Shown here one piece after another: positions 35,179 to 45,012 of a DNA stretch of 64,000 bases (position 1 is its first letter; each line of letters starts with the position of its first letter). The translations under genes and the position numbers were made by a program. The stretch comes from Altererythrobacter lutimaris (lineage in GTDB: Bacteria > Pseudomonadota > Alphaproteobacteria > Sphingomonadales > Sphingomonadaceae). A model generated the notes under the pieces. That model was not told the DNA's origin. It saw nothing but the letters and a program-made list of their open reading frames with translations, and made no database searches. The stretch covers positions 2,268,693 to 2,332,692 of the forward strand of contig NZ_JABWTA010000001.1 in NCBI RefSeq assembly GCF_013371495.1, in the 5' to 3' direction.

Positions 35179-36372
35179 ATGAACTACGAAAGCAAATTCA
35201 GCGCAGAAGCCGACAGTTCGAGCCTGTCTGACTATGATCTGTCGGGCGATCGTCGCTCTGGCTTGAGCCGCAAATGGCTGATTATCGGCCTGATCGGTCT
35301 GCTTTTGGCGGGCGGCGCCGCTTTTGCATTCTGGCAGGGGCAGACCGCGTCGCAAGTCGCAGCTGGCGATCGTCAATCGCAGGCCTCCAGTGTAACGGTT
35401 ATTGTGCCGGGCCAAGCCAACATTCTGGGCCAGATCACAGCCAATGGCTCGATCGCGGCACGGCGGGAGCTTCCGGTCGGAGTGGTCGGCGAGGGTGGGC
35501 GCGTGGTCTCTGTGCCGGTGGAGCAGGGCCAATGGGTCCGTAAGGGTCAGGTGCTTGCCGCGATTGATCGCTCTGTGCAATCACAACAGGCGCGCAGTGC
35601 AGCGGCCAATATCGAAGTCGCCCGGGCGGACGCAAAACTGGCGCAAAGCAATCTCGACCGCGCCATGCAGCTGGTCGAACGCGGCTTTGTCTCGCAGGCG
35701 AATATCGAACAACTCACAGCCACGCGCGATGCGGCTCAGGCGCGAGTGACTGTGGCTCAAGCGCAGTACCGTGAGCTGCTGGCGCGCAATGCGCGGCTCA
35801 ATATCGTTGCGCCCGAGTCCGGTTTGCTGCTGCAACGTAATGTCGAGCCCGGTCAGACGGTGAGTGCCGGCTCTGGCACATTGTTCAGCATCGCCAAGGG
35901 TGGTGAGATGGAGCTGCTTGCGCGTGTGGGCGAAAGCGAGCTGGCCAGGCTTTCGACCGGTGCAATGGCAGAAGTCCAGCCGGTGGGGTCGAGTGCAACA
36001 TTTGAAGGGCAGATCTGGCAGATCGAGCCAACGATTGATCCTCAGGATCGTCAGGGAACCGTGCGTGTCGCTCTCGCTTACAATCCCGCATTGCGGCCCG
36101 GTGGATTTGCCAGTGTGAATATCTCTACCGGAAAAATCGATGCGCCCATCCTTCCTGAAAGCGCCGTTCTGAACGATGCTGAAGGAAGCTATGTCTATAT
36201 CGTCGATAACGAGAACAAGGCGCGACGCCGCGCAGTAACAGTTGGGCAAAGCACCCGTGAAGGAATAGCGATAGCTTCAGGCCTCGACGGGAGCGAAAGT
36301 ATCGTGCTGCGGGCCGGCGGCTTCCTCAATCCGGGCGAAACGGTGAATCCGATCCGCGAGGACGCGCAGTAG
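35179..36372 (+). CDS. RND efflux periplasmic adaptor (membrane fusion protein)
   Basis: A 397-aa membrane fusion protein. A single N-terminal membrane segment (about 33-53, WLIIGLIGLLLAGGAAFAFW) follows a 30-residue cytoplasmic stub rich in Ser and Asp. The lipoyl halves (GQVLAAIDRS and LNIVAPESGLLLQRNVEPGQ) enclose an alpha-hairpin with heptad-like Ala/Gln/Arg (about 137-200). A beta-barrel and proximal domain complete it. It bridges the downstream RND permease to an outer-membrane channel, whose gene is not here. Fourteen bases separate it from the permease. Confidence 0.94.
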   Translation: MNYESKFSAEADSSSLSDYDLSGDRRSGLSRKWLIIGLIGLLLAGGAAFAFWQGQTASQVAAGDRQSQASSVTVIVPGQANILGQITANGSIAARRELPVGVVGEGGRVVSVPVEQGQWVRKGQVLAAIDRSVQSQQARSAAANIEVARADAKLAQSNLDRAMQLVERGFVSQANIEQLTATRDAAQARVTVAQAQYRELLARNARLNIVAPESGLLLQRNVEPGQTVSAGSGTLFSIAKGGEMELLARVGESELARLSTGAMAEVQPVGSSATFEGQIWQIEPTIDPQDRQGTVRVALAYNPALRPGGFASVNISTGKIDAPILPESAVLNDAEGSYVYIVDNENKARRRAVTVGQSTREGIAIASGLDGSESIVLRAGGFLNPGETVNPIREDAQ

Positions 36373-36386
36373 CGCGAAGGCTTCGA

Positions 36387-39300
36387 ATGAATTTCCGCAA
36401 CCTCTCTGCATGGTCGATCCGTAACCCGGTTATTCCGTTGGTTCTGTTTACTGCGCTGTTCTTCGCCGGGATCATGAGCTTCCTGCGGATGGATGTGGTG
36501 AACAATCCGGATATCGAGTTCCCGGGCGTTTCCGTCGGCATCTCTCAGCCGGGCGCAGCGCCGACGGAGATCGAGAACCAGATCACGCAGCAGGTCGAAT
36601 CGGCGGTGCGTGCGCTCAATGGTGTACGCAATATCAGTTCGACCGCTCGGGAAGGCTTCTCCAGTACGTTCGTCGAATTCGAGATCGGGACCGACCCGAA
36701 CATCGCGGTCGCAGACGTAAAGAATGCGATTGACCGGGTCCGCGGGTCGCTGCCTGACGGCATTCTCGAACCCAATGTGCAGCGCGTCGATATAGCAGGG
36801 GGCTTTCTCGGTATCTTCGCTGTTCAAGCGGACGACATGACAATCGAGCAGCTGAGCTGGTTCATCGATGACACGATCGCCAAGCGGCTTCTGGCGGTTG
36901 AAGGCATGGCTGAAGTCAACCGCTTTGGCGGGGTCGATCGCGAGATCGAGGTCTTGCTCGATCCTGTGAAGATGCAATCGCTGGGCGTGACCGCAGGTCA
37001 GATCAACTCTGTTCTGCGCCAGTCCAATATCGATGCCGGTGGAGGCATGGCTGAGGTAGGCGGCACGCGCCAGTCGGTGCGTGTGCTGGGCAATAATGAG
37101 AGCGCGTTCGAGTTGTCGCAGCGCCAGATACAACTTGGTGGCGGTCGGACGATCCGCTTGGCGGATGTCGCTCAAGTACGCGATGGCTATAGCGAACAGA
37201 CCTCAGTTGCTACATTGCGAGGCCGCGAAGTCGTGAACTTCAGGCTGGCCCGTGCGAAGGGCGCTTCGGACGTAACGGTTTATGCTGAAGCGCAAGAAGT
37301 GCTCGACCAGATCCAAGCGGAAAATCCGGGCATTGAGTTCTATCAGCTTTTCAACACGGTTCGTTACACCAAGGACCAATACGAAAGCTCGATCAGAGCG
37401 ATGGTCGAAGGCGCAATCCTTGCCGTCGTCGTCGTGTTCTTCTTCCTCCGCGATTGGCGCGCGACGATTATCTCGGCGGTCGCAATACCATTATCGGCTA
37501 TTCCGACCTTCTGGTTCATGGAGCTGCTGGGCTTCAACCTGAACCAGCTTTCGCTATTGGCTCTTGCGCTGGTGGCCGGGGTGCTCGTTGATGATGCGAT
37601 TGTGGAGATCGAGAATATCGTGCGCCATATGCGCATGGGCAAGACCGCCTATCAGGCGTCGATCGATGCCGCCGACGAGATCGGCCTCGCCGTTGTCTCG
37701 ACCAGTTTCTGTATCGTCGCGGTGTTCTTGCCGGTCGGCCTGATGCCGGGCGTGAGCGGCCAGTTCTTCAAGAACTTCGGCCTTACCATCGTTATCGCAG
37801 TGCTTATGAGCCTCGCCGTCGCACGCATGATCACACCGATGATGGCGGCCTATTTCCTGAAGTCCAAAGGGCATGCGACGCATGGCGAAGGCAAATGGAT
37901 GGATCGCTATATGCGGGTGCTCGCGTGGTCGCTTGATCGCGGCAAGCTGCACGCTCGCCGCGCTGGACTGCCAGGGCCAAGAAGGCGGTGGGCATATGTG
38001 CTGAGCTTCTTGCTCGTTATCATCCTTGCAATCCTTACGCCTGGCGCTGCAGTGCTTGGCTCATGGAGTGTTCTGTCCGGCCTTGATGTCGCAGGCACAC
38101 TGCTTGGGGGCGTTGGCCTCAGTGCATCGGAAGGCGTGGGTTTTGTCATTGGCCGGCTGTTGCTGATCCTTCAGATTGCTTTGGCAACTGCCTTGGGATT
38201 TGTCGCGGTGCTCTTGCTGCTCGCGATCCTGCGAGCAGTGACTCGCATGGTTGGCTCCGGCATCCACAATAGCTGGCAGTACCTTGAAGCGCGTTTCTAT
38301 GATCACCGTGTCTGGATGCTTGGGGTGGGATATTTTTCGTTCCTGCTTACGATCCTTTTGTTCATGAACCTGCCGTTCCAGTTCGATCCGGAAGTCGACA
38401 ATGACAATAGCGAAGTCGAAATCGAGATGGTGCCGGGCACTACGCTCGCCTCGACGCAGCGCGTGGCCAGTGAGATCACGGCAATCATGGAAGAGCAGCC
38501 TGAAGTGGACAGAGCGCTTCAGGTCGTTCGTCAGGGTTCCGCGACGATCTACATGCAGCTGACAAATGACCGCGAGAAGAAGTCCTTTGAATTCGAGCGC
38601 GGCCTGTCTCAGACGCTTGCTCAGCATCCCGACGCGCGTGTGCGTTTCCAGTCATCGGCTGGACCCGGCGGCGGCGGCAGCGGGCGTGACCTCTCTGTCA
38701 TGCTGGCAGGATCCGATCCTGTCCTATTGAACGAGACAGCGGGACAATTGGTCGAAGAGATGAAGGGTCTCGATACAGTTGTCGCACCGCGCATTTCAGC
38801 CGATCTCAGCCGCCCGGAACTCATCGTGCGTCCACGGCCCGATCTTGCTGCAGAGCTTGGCGTTACGACAGCGGCACTGAGCCAGGCCATTCGCATCGCG
38901 ACTATGGGCGAGATCGAACAGAACGCCGCCAAGTTCTCATTGTCTGATCGCCAGATTCCGATCCGGGTGAAGCTCCCGGTCGAATCGCGGCAGGACCTGT
39001 CCACTATCAAGAACCTTCCCGTTCCGATCGCTTCGGGCGGGTCGATCCCGCTTGGCAGTGTGGCTGATATCAGCTTTGGCGCAGGTCCGACGTCGATCCA
39101 GCGCTACAATCAAAGTCGCCGGGTGTTCATCGGTGCTGACCTTGCGCCAAACATTCTGCGCGGTGTAGCGATGGAGCAGATCAATAATCTTCCCACCTTG
39201 CAGAACCTGCCGCAAGGTGTGAACCAGGATGCAGTGGGTGCAGCGGAGCTCGAGCAAGAGCTTTCGACTAACTTCACCAACGCGCTGATCGCCGGCGTGC

Positions 39301-39887
39301 TGTTGGTCTTTGCTGTGCTGGTGCTGCTGTACAAGCGCCTCATGAGCCCGCTGGTCAATATGACGTCGCTGGCTTTGGCGCCGCTCGGCGGGATATTCCT
39401 CGTCTGGCTGGTGGGCCAACCGCTCTCGATCCCGGTTCTGATCGGCATCTTGTTGTTGCTGGGTATTGTTTCCAAAAACTCGATCCTGCTCATCGATTTT
39501 GCGATCGAGGAGATGGAGACCGGCAAGCGCAAGCTCGATGCGATCATGGAAGCAGGGCACAAGCGTGCTCAGCCGATTGTGATGACCACAGTTGCAATGA
39601 CAGCAGGGATGGTTCCAACAGCGATCTCGCTCGGTGGTGATGGCGCATGGCGCGAGCCGATGGGCACTGTTGTGATTGGCGGCCTTATCCTGTCGACGCT
39701 GCTCACCTTGCTGATTGTTCCGGCTGGTTTCAGCCTGGCAGATGGGTTCGAGAAGCGCGCCGGTCCGTGGCTACGTACACGCTTCCTTACCTTCAAGCCG
39801 GGCGATGATCGCTACGATGACGAGCCCGCCGGGCAGAAGGGTGCGGGCGGTCCGGGAATGCGCCCCGGCACCGAACCGGCAGAGTAA
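36387..39887 (+). CDS. RND family efflux permease (HAE1/AcrB-like) with extra membrane insertion
   Basis: A 1166-aa proton-driven efflux pump of the inner membrane, acting with the adaptor upstream. The opening [22 protein letters not shown]4 motif [18 protein letters not shown] (D402, D403 for proton relay) and the C-terminal [14 protein letters not shown] are standard. Usual length is 1020-1060. The surplus lies between TM6 and TM7, about residues 518-636, and contains two or three extra hydrophobic segments ([14 protein letters not shown] and [20 protein letters not shown]). A short Gly/Pro-rich tail ends the protein. Substrate is unknown; no metal-binding motif of CusA is apparent. Confidence 0.95.
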   Translation: MNFRNLSAWSIRNPVIPLVLFTALFFAGIMSFLRMDVVNNPDIEFPGVSVGISQPGAAPTEIENQITQQVESAVRALNGVRNISSTAREGFSSTFVEFEIGTDPNIAVADVKNAIDRVRGSLPDGILEPNVQRVDIAGGFLGIFAVQADDMTIEQLSWFIDDTIAKRLLAVEGMAEVNRFGGVDREIEVLLDPVKMQSLGVTAGQINSVLRQSNIDAGGGMAEVGGTRQSVRVLGNNESAFELSQRQIQLGGGRTIRLADVAQVRDGYSEQTSVATLRGREVVNFRLARAKGASDVTVYAEAQEVLDQIQAENPGIEFYQLFNTVRYTKDQYESSIRAMVEGAILAVVVVFFFLRDWRATIISAVAIPLSAIPTFWFMELLGFNLNQLSLLALALVAGVLVDDAIVEIENIVRHMRMGKTAYQASIDAADEIGLAVVSTSFCIVAVFLPVGLMPGVSGQFFKNFGLTIVIAVLMSLAVARMITPMMAAYFLKSKGHATHGEGKWMDRYMRVLAWSLDRGKLHARRAGLPGPRRRWAYVLSFLLVIILAILTPGAAVLGSWSVLSGLDVAGTLLGGVGLSASEGVGFVIGRLLLILQIALATALGFVAVLLLLAILRAVTRMVGSGIHNSWQYLEARFYDHRVWMLGVGYFSFLLTILLFMNLPFQFDPEVDNDNSEVEIEMVPGTTLASTQRVASEITAIMEEQPEVDRALQVVRQGSATIYMQLTNDREKKSFEFERGLSQTLAQHPDARVRFQSSAGPGGGGSGRDLSVMLAGSDPVLLNETAGQLVEEMKGLDTVVAPRISADLSRPELIVRPRPDLAAELGVTTAALSQAIRIATMGEIEQNAAKFSLSDRQIPIRVKLPVESRQDLSTIKNLPVPIASGGSIPLGSVADISFGAGPTSIQRYNQSRRVFIGADLAPNILRGVAMEQINNLPTLQNLPQGVNQDAVGAAELEQELSTNFTNALIAGVLLVFAVLVLLYKRLMSPLVNMTSLALAPLGGIFLVWLVGQPLSIPVLIGILLLLGIVSKNSILLIDFAIEEMETGKRKLDAIMEAGHKRAQPIVMTTVAMTAGMVPTAISLGGDGAWREPMGTVVIGGLILSTLLTLLIVPAGFSLADGFEKRAGPWLRTRFLTFKPGDDRYDDEPAGQKGAGGPGMRPGTEPAE

Positions 39888-39910
39888 CTCTCGCAGTTCG
39901 CAAGCTAAAC

Positions 39911-41206
39911 ATGGCTGACGCGCCAACCTCTCCAGACTATCGCTTCGGTGGAGCGCCGCTTCCGCCTGACCGCGCGCGCCGGATGCGTTGGACCGCCACC
40001 GGACTTCTGGTCGCGATGGCGGTGATGTTCTTTTCAACGCGGCCATTCCTCGATGACCATGTCGCCTGGGGCTACGTGCATGCGTTCGCTGAAGCGGCTA
40101 TGGTCGGCGGACTTGCCGACTGGTTTGCAGTGACCGCGCTGTTCCGCCATCCGCTTGGTCTTCCGATCCCGCATACTGCGATCATTCCCGAAAACAAGGA
40201 CCGCATCGCGGACACCATGGCGCAATTCCTGCGCGACAATTTCCTTACGCCTGCGGTTGTTGCGCGGCGGATGCAAGGGATGAACGTCGCCAAGGCTGCA
40301 GGCGAATTCCTGACCGCACGCCCCGATGCCAGTGGCGACAATCGGTCGCGTATCACAGCAGGCGCAGCAGAGCTTCTTGCTGAAGTTCTTGAATCGCTCG
40401 ATCCGGACAGGCTCGGCAATCAGGTGCGCAGCGGACTTGCCGGACAATTCGCCAAGATCGATGTGTCGCCTTTGCTCGGGCGCATGCTGGAAGGCGCGAT
40501 TGCCGACGGGCGGCACATGCCGCTGATGGATGGCTTCATTCGGTGGGCGGGCCTGACGCTTGAAGACAATGAAGAGACCGTTCGCGACATCATTCACGAG
40601 CGCGCCAATGCAGTCTTGCGTTGGACAGGGCTTGATGAGCGTATTTCCGCCTCTGTGCTCGATGGCCTGTATAAGCTTTTGGCCGAAGTGCTGGTTGATC
40701 CCGAGCACCCCTTGCGCGGAAAGATCGAAGAGGGTCTCGCGCAGCTCAGTCAGGATTTGCAGAATGATCCCAAGACCCGTGACCGAGTGGAGGCGATGAA
40801 GCGCGATCTCATCGAGAATCCTGCGGTCGCTGAATGGTGGATGGGCGTGTGGGAGCGTATTCGCCGTTCGCTGATCCGCCGTGCTCGCGATCCGGAAGGG
40901 ACGCTGGGCGAAGAGATGCGCAAAGGTCTCGCGGAAATGGGCGAGGCCCTGCAAAAGGACAGGCGCTTGCAGATGCAGATCAATCGTTTCGCGCGCCGCA
41001 CCATGGTTGGTGTTGCCACGCGATATGGCGATCAGATCGTTCAGCTGGTCTCAGAAACGGTCAAACGCTGGGATGCTGTGACCATTACAGGGCGCATTGA
41101 AAGCGCTGTCGGACGCGATCTGCAGTTCATCCGCATCAACGGGACTCTGGTCGGCGGATTGGTCGGGATGACGCTTCACTTCATTGACGGACTGCTCTTC
41201 GGCTAA
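39911..41206 (+). CDS. DUF445 family membrane-associated protein (YjiN-like)
   Basis: A 431-aa DUF445 protein. One hydrophobic segment near residues 25-45 (TATGLLVAMAVMFFSTR) and a second at the C-terminus (INGTLVGGLVGMTLHFIDGL) bracket a long helical region. The hallmark ADWFAVTALFRHPLGLPIPHTAIIP (from about 68) is present. Function is unknown across the family, though the two-ended membrane anchorage suggests an envelope or signalling role. It follows the permease by 23 bases, so it may be in the RND transcript. A perfect 7-bp stem directly follows its stop. Confidence 0.9.
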   Translation: MADAPTSPDYRFGGAPLPPDRARRMRWTATGLLVAMAVMFFSTRPFLDDHVAWGYVHAFAEAAMVGGLADWFAVTALFRHPLGLPIPHTAIIPENKDRIADTMAQFLRDNFLTPAVVARRMQGMNVAKAAGEFLTARPDASGDNRSRITAGAAELLAEVLESLDPDRLGNQVRSGLAGQFAKIDVSPLLGRMLEGAIADGRHMPLMDGFIRWAGLTLEDNEETVRDIIHERANAVLRWTGLDERISASVLDGLYKLLAEVLVDPEHPLRGKIEEGLAQLSQDLQNDPKTRDRVEAMKRDLIENPAVAEWWMGVWERIRRSLIRRARDPEGTLGEEMRKGLAEMGEALQKDRRLQMQINRFARRTMVGVATRYGDQIVQLVSETVKRWDAVTITGRIESAVGRDLQFIRINGTLVGGLVGMTLHFIDGLLFG

Positions 41207-41227
41207 GCAAGACTGCGTAGGTCTTGC
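41207..41227 (+). terminator. Hairpin directly after the DUF445 stop codon
   Basis: GCAAGAC-TGCGTAG-GTCTTGC is a perfect 7-bp stem with a 7-base loop. It lacks a U-run, so termination efficiency is doubtful; it could protect the 3' end of the mRNA. The remaining bases to 41365 show no further clear signal. Confidence 0.45.
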
Positions 41228-41365
41228 GCTAGCGTCGAGCGTCAACAGCCTAAGATCATTGAGCTTTCTCGATTCTCATCCGCCCACGTAAGACTACCTA
41301 GGCGCGTGACAGTCTCTGGCTAACCCTACACTTTTACCCCTGCTTGCTCGTCAAGGGGGATAGCC

Positions 41366-42052
41366 ATGACCATGCCAGCCAACGAAAAGCCTGGTGCCGA
41401 TCCGGCATCAGGCAAAACGAGGCCGCGAGATGTTCTCGAAGCACAGGTGGAGCGCGTGCAACTCGCGCGTCGCTTGGCTCTTGGTCAGCCGTCGCCACAG
41501 GAAGACCGCGAGTTCGCTCGACTTCTTGAAACATTGAACGGCCGCATCGTGCACTTGATCCGCGTCTATCGGCTAACCGATATGCTTGAAGATGCGCGGC
41601 AGGCGTCTGCGATTGCAGTGCTGCGCGCGCTTGAAAGCTACAATCCACGCCAGGCACGTTTCACGACCCACGTGACATGGCAGTTGCGAGGTGAGCTGCA
41701 ATCGCTGCGGCACCGGGTCCGGCTTGATCAGCGGCGCAGCGCGCGCAGCGCCGGGATTACGACCGTCCAGCTTGAAGCGCTGAGCGATGACGGTGCGAAG
41801 CCATTCGAGCCGGTGGATGACAGCGCATTGTTGCGAACCGAAGCAGGCGCGAGCCAAGCCATGGTGCTGCAGCTTATGGATGGCTTGCTGGACGAGCTTC
41901 ACGCGCCTGAACAGGAGCGCTGGATCATTCATGATCAATTGCTGGACCGCGAACCGCGCGGTCTGACGCTTGATTACACGTCAGAACAACGCCGCCAGAT
42001 CACGCGGCGGACCTACCGCAATTGCATGAAAGTGTTGGCGGAGATGGGCTAA
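41366..42052 (+). CDS. Compact sigma-70-like regulatory protein
   Basis: A 228-aa protein with sigma-factor-like halves. Residues about 50-120 resemble sigma region 2: a core-binding helix (GRIVHLIRVYRL), then an acidic-glutamine stretch MLEDARQASAIAVLRALESY where E-D-x-x-Q is visible, then NPRQARFTTHVTWQLRGELQSL, like FxTYAxxxIR. Residues about 165-225 resemble region 4 (PEQERWIIHDQLL through RRQITRRTYRNCMKVL). Region 3 is missing, as in ECF factors. No anti-sigma factor gene lies next to it. Sigma activity is inferred from pattern only; it could instead be a sigma-like regulator. Confidence 0.72.
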   Translation: MTMPANEKPGADPASGKTRPRDVLEAQVERVQLARRLALGQPSPQEDREFARLLETLNGRIVHLIRVYRLTDMLEDARQASAIAVLRALESYNPRQARFTTHVTWQLRGELQSLRHRVRLDQRRSARSAGITTVQLEALSDDGAKPFEPVDDSALLRTEAGASQAMVLQLMDGLLDELHAPEQERWIIHDQLLDREPRGLTLDYTSEQRRQITRRTYRNCMKVLAEMG

Positions 42053-43086
42053 TCTGCAGGTGTTTCAGGAGCCAGCTTGCGCGGACCTTTGCGCCCTTCT
42101 TTCGGCTTGCGATGTAAAAGGCCGTGCGCATCCACAGGCGGTCGTCCAGAGAGCCGGTAGACCACAGAGGTGATATAAATCCCTTTCATCGGATTGCCGT
42201 TGGCGCCCTTGGCCGGCTCGAAGCGGCTGTGCTCGAGCAAGTCGTGGCATGCCGCCTCCTGAAGGGGTTTTGCTGCCAGTTGATGCAGCGTGTCACAGCG
42301 TTCTGCGCGGCCTTCTTCATTGACGATAAGCCGCACCGGAACCGGTCCTGACCATCCCGAGCGCAGTGCTCTACTCGGGTAATTGGCATGCAGCTTGCGC
42401 GCCCATTCGGCTTGATCGACCGGCTGAGCGCTGCTTCTTATGCCGATAAAAGGACCAAGCGCGTCGAGTTCCTCGCGTGCGCATTTGTCCAGTGTGGCGA
42501 GTGCAACCGCGACACTGCCGGTATGCAATGCGATCGGTTTTTGCGATGCACCGATTATCACATAATGCGTAGATTGATTCTCCAGATCCGCACGCTGCAT
42601 GGCCCGTTCGACTGCGTCCTTCAACTTCCCGGTTTCGGCAAACAGGAGAGTGGCAAAGGCAACGCCGGGCTTCTCTCCCAATGATGCATTGGCAACATAC
42701 CCGTGCTCCGCAAAGCCGCTGGCAGGCACAAACTGTGTTTCCAGCGTCCCGCGCATGCGGGCAATGCCATCGCCAAACAGGCCGACCTGAACAGTCCAGC
42801 CTGGGTGTACGCGTTGCCAGGTGAGCGTTGCCTGACGACCATCCGCATGGGCGAAATCGCGCCTGATCGTGCAGCCGGGGCCTTTGCGCGAAAGCCGCCA
42901 TTTGCTGGTTGGCTCAAACCGGTCAGCGGCAAAATAATTGACGTCTTCTTCGGAGACTTGCGATGCGGTCTCTGCGTCACTGTCTTGCGCGGCCAGGGGC
43001 ACATGCGCGGCAATAAGGCTCGCTGAAAGGGCGAGGCCGAACGCCTTGTGTGGTCTAAGCAATCTCTGGCTTTCAATTTGTCGCAT
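42049..43086 (-). CDS. Secreted protein with TonB-C-like domain (second of a tandem pair)
   Basis: A 345-aa exported protein. The N-terminus (RPHKAFGLALSASLIAAHVPLAAQ) is a signal peptide. A novel middle part (about 45-215) has CTIRRDFAH and DKCAREELDALG. The TonB-C-like domain is about 230-310 (ANYPSRALRSGWSGPVPVRL, then LLEHSRFEPAKGANGNPMKG). The TM anchor and Pro-rich spacer of true TonB are missing, so energy transduction is unlikely. A basic tail (RKPKEGRKGPRK) follows. It overlaps the first copy by 14 bases and shares its plan, suggesting a tandem duplication. It also overlaps the end of the sigma-like gene by four bases. Confidence 0.8.
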   Translation of the reverse strand: MRQIESQRLLRPHKAFGLALSASLIAAHVPLAAQDSDAETASQVSEEDVNYFAADRFEPTSKWRLSRKGPGCTIRRDFAHADGRQATLTWQRVHPGWTVQVGLFGDGIARMRGTLETQFVPASGFAEHGYVANASLGEKPGVAFATLLFAETGKLKDAVERAMQRADLENQSTHYVIIGASQKPIALHTGSVAVALATLDKCAREELDALGPFIGIRSSAQPVDQAEWARKLHANYPSRALRSGWSGPVPVRLIVNEEGRAERCDTLHQLAAKPLQEAACHDLLEHSRFEPAKGANGNPMKGIYITSVVYRLSGRPPVDAHGLLHRKPKEGRKGPRKLAPETPAD

Positions 43087-43975
43087 ACGTCACCGTCGTT
43101 GCGTAGAAAGAACGCATAGGATTGCCGTCGCTATCGAGGGCTGGCGCAAATTTGGCGTACTTCATCTTCTCGCACGCTGGAGTTTGAAGCGCCTCGCTGA
43201 CAGTGGATTCTTCAATGTGGCAATCCGATACCGCGCCGTCCTGTTCGACAATCAAGCGCACTCGAAAAATACCTCCCTGCCCACGATACAGCGCTTGCTT
43301 AGGATAGTCGCGTTGAATGCTTTGGGCGATGCTCTCAAGATTAAGGAAGTCGGGCGGCGTGTAATTTGCGTGTTTTTCCGGGTCGAGGCCCCACGCCCTC
43401 AGTAGGTCCTTTGCGCAAACGTTTAGTGCTTGAACGGCAGGCGCCATATTACCCGTCTCGAAGCTGAGGATGTTCGTACCCATCCTCAACACAACGCGAT
43501 CGACTTTTGCTGCTCCTTCAAGGTCGATTTCTAATGACGATTGTTCGTCATCATCAGCAGCCGGATCAGCACCGCCGATATAGACATTCCCGAGGATGAG
43601 AGCTGGTCCAAACCCGTCGATGGACCCGCGCTTGACCCCGGTCAGATACTTGAGAGGAACATCATTTCGAAGGCCGAGATAATTCCAGCGCCCCGGAGCG
43701 AAAAGCTTCACTTTCGAGCCGGCAAGCGTCATCCCGAAACGTTCCATGGGCGCGGCTTGCTCAAGCATGATCAGATGCTGATCATCGGCTGTTCCGAAAA
43801 GCCTCGTTAGGCGACAACGATTTTCGCCAAAGTCGATATTCCAGGGCGAAATCGGTTCCAGAAGAACAGCGCCTTTGCGCTTGACCAAATCCGCCGGCAG
43901 CTCTTCTTCGGCACTGGCTGGGTATGACAGCAAGGCTGCTACCGCAGCGAAGATCGCGATGAATGACAGGCGCAT
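43073..43975 (-). CDS. Secreted protein with TonB-C-like domain (first of a tandem pair)
   Basis: A 300-aa exported protein. The signal peptide MRLSFIAIFAAVAALLSYPASA is clear. The middle part starts with NRCRLTRLFGTADDQ and has NVCAKDLLRAWG, in the same places as in the next gene. The TonB-C-like domain (about 220-300) has QRDYPKQALYRGQGGIFRVR and PACEKMKYAKFAPALDSDG. It lacks a TM anchor. The ATG at 43975 has GGAGG six bases in front, and that GGAGG lies within a perfect inverted repeat. The function of this domain pairing is unknown to me. Confidence 0.82.
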   Translation of the reverse strand: MRLSFIAIFAAVAALLSYPASAEEELPADLVKRKGAVLLEPISPWNIDFGENRCRLTRLFGTADDQHLIMLEQAAPMERFGMTLAGSKVKLFAPGRWNYLGLRNDVPLKYLTGVKRGSIDGFGPALILGNVYIGGADPAADDDEQSSLEIDLEGAAKVDRVVLRMGTNILSFETGNMAPAVQALNVCAKDLLRAWGLDPEKHANYTPPDFLNLESIAQSIQRDYPKQALYRGQGGIFRVRLIVEQDGAVSDCHIEESTVSEALQTPACEKMKYAKFAPALDSDGNPMRSFYATTVTYATN

Positions 43976-43979
43976 AAAA

Positions 43980-44014
43980 AACCTCCGAGAAGCAAGCATA
44001 GCCTCCCGGAGGTT
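43980..44014 (-). promoter_or_regulatory. Inverted repeat that can mask a ribosome binding site
   Basis: AACCTCCG (43980-43987) and CGGAGGTT (44007-44014) are perfect partners around a 19-base loop. On the minus strand the gene-proximal arm contains the GGAGG of the secreted TonB-C gene. In the mRNA, pairing would hide this site. It also lies between etfA and that gene, so it might act as a weak terminator instead. Confidence 0.5.
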
Positions 44015-44053
44015 CGTATCAAGTTACGTTATTCTAAAGGGTTAGCGCGCCCT

Positions 44054-44983
44054 TTACAGCTTTTCCATCAGCTCCGGCACGACCTTGTAGAGGTCGCCGA
44101 CAAGGCCGATATCCGCGACCTGGAAGATCGGGGCGTCTTCGTCCTTGTTGATCGCGATGATGGTCTTGGAGTCTTTCATGCCTGCCAAGTGCTGGATCGC
44201 GCCGGAAATACCGATTGCGATGTACACTTCCGGTGCGACGATCTTGCCAGTCTGGCCGACCTGATAGTCGTTCGGAACATAGCCAGCATCAACTGCCGCG
44301 CGCGATGCGCCGATCCCTGCGCCAAGCTTGTCTGCAAGCGGTGTGATGTACTGCTCGAACGTCTCGGAGTCCTTCAGCGCGCGGCCACCTGACACGATGA
44401 TCTTCGCGCTAGTTAGTTCTGGACGCTCGCTTTCCGCGATTTCCGCGCCGACGAAGCTGGAAAGGCCCGCATCGCCGGAGCCGGAGACTGCAGAAACGCT
44501 TGCAGAACCGCCTTCAGGCGCCGCCTTGTCAAAAGCAGTGCCGCGAACCGTGATGACGAGCTTGCTATCTGAACTTTCAACCGTCGCAATCGCGTTGCCG
44601 GCATAGATTGGCCGCGTGAAGGTCTTCTCGCCTTCAACCGAGAGAATGTCGGAGATCTGCATGACGTCGAGCAGAGCTGCGACACGCGGCGCGATGTTCT
44701 TGCCGGTTGTGGTGGCAGGGAAGAGCACGGCGTCAAAGCCGTCCATCAGGCCAGCGATCAGCGGCGCAACATTCTCAGCCAGCGCATTTGCGTAAGCCGC
44801 ATCGTCCGCGAGGTGCACAGCGCCAACGCCTGCGACCTTCGCGGCTTGGTCAGCCACGCCTGCGCAGCCGGAGCCGGCCACGAGCAGATCTACATCGCCC
44901 AATTTGGAAGCCGCTGTCACAACGGACAGCGTTGCGTCCTTCATCTCGCTATTGTCGTGTTCGACCCAGACGAGAGTTTTCAT
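44054..44983 (-). CDS. etfA: Electron transfer flavoprotein alpha subunit
   Basis: A 309-aa subunit that binds FAD and passes electrons from acyl-CoA dehydrogenases to ETF-ubiquinone oxidoreductase. The FAD domain signature is in the second half: [63 protein letters not shown] and [27 protein letters not shown]. Length is typical. It lies 29 bases after etfB, and the pair should be one transcript. Confidence 0.96.
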   Translation of the reverse strand: MKTLVWVEHDNSEMKDATLSVVTAASKLGDVDLLVAGSGCAGVADQAAKVAGVGAVHLADDAAYANALAENVAPLIAGLMDGFDAVLFPATTTGKNIAPRVAALLDVMQISDILSVEGEKTFTRPIYAGNAIATVESSDSKLVITVRGTAFDKAAPEGGSASVSAVSGSGDAGLSSFVGAEIAESERPELTSAKIIVSGGRALKDSETFEQYITPLADKLGAGIGASRAAVDAGYVPNDYQVGQTGKIVAPEVYIAIGISGAIQHLAGMKDSKTIIAINKDEDAPIFQVADIGLVGDLYKVVPELMEKL

Positions 44984-45012
44984 GTCAAAATTCCTTTCTT
45001 GTCCGGGTTAGC

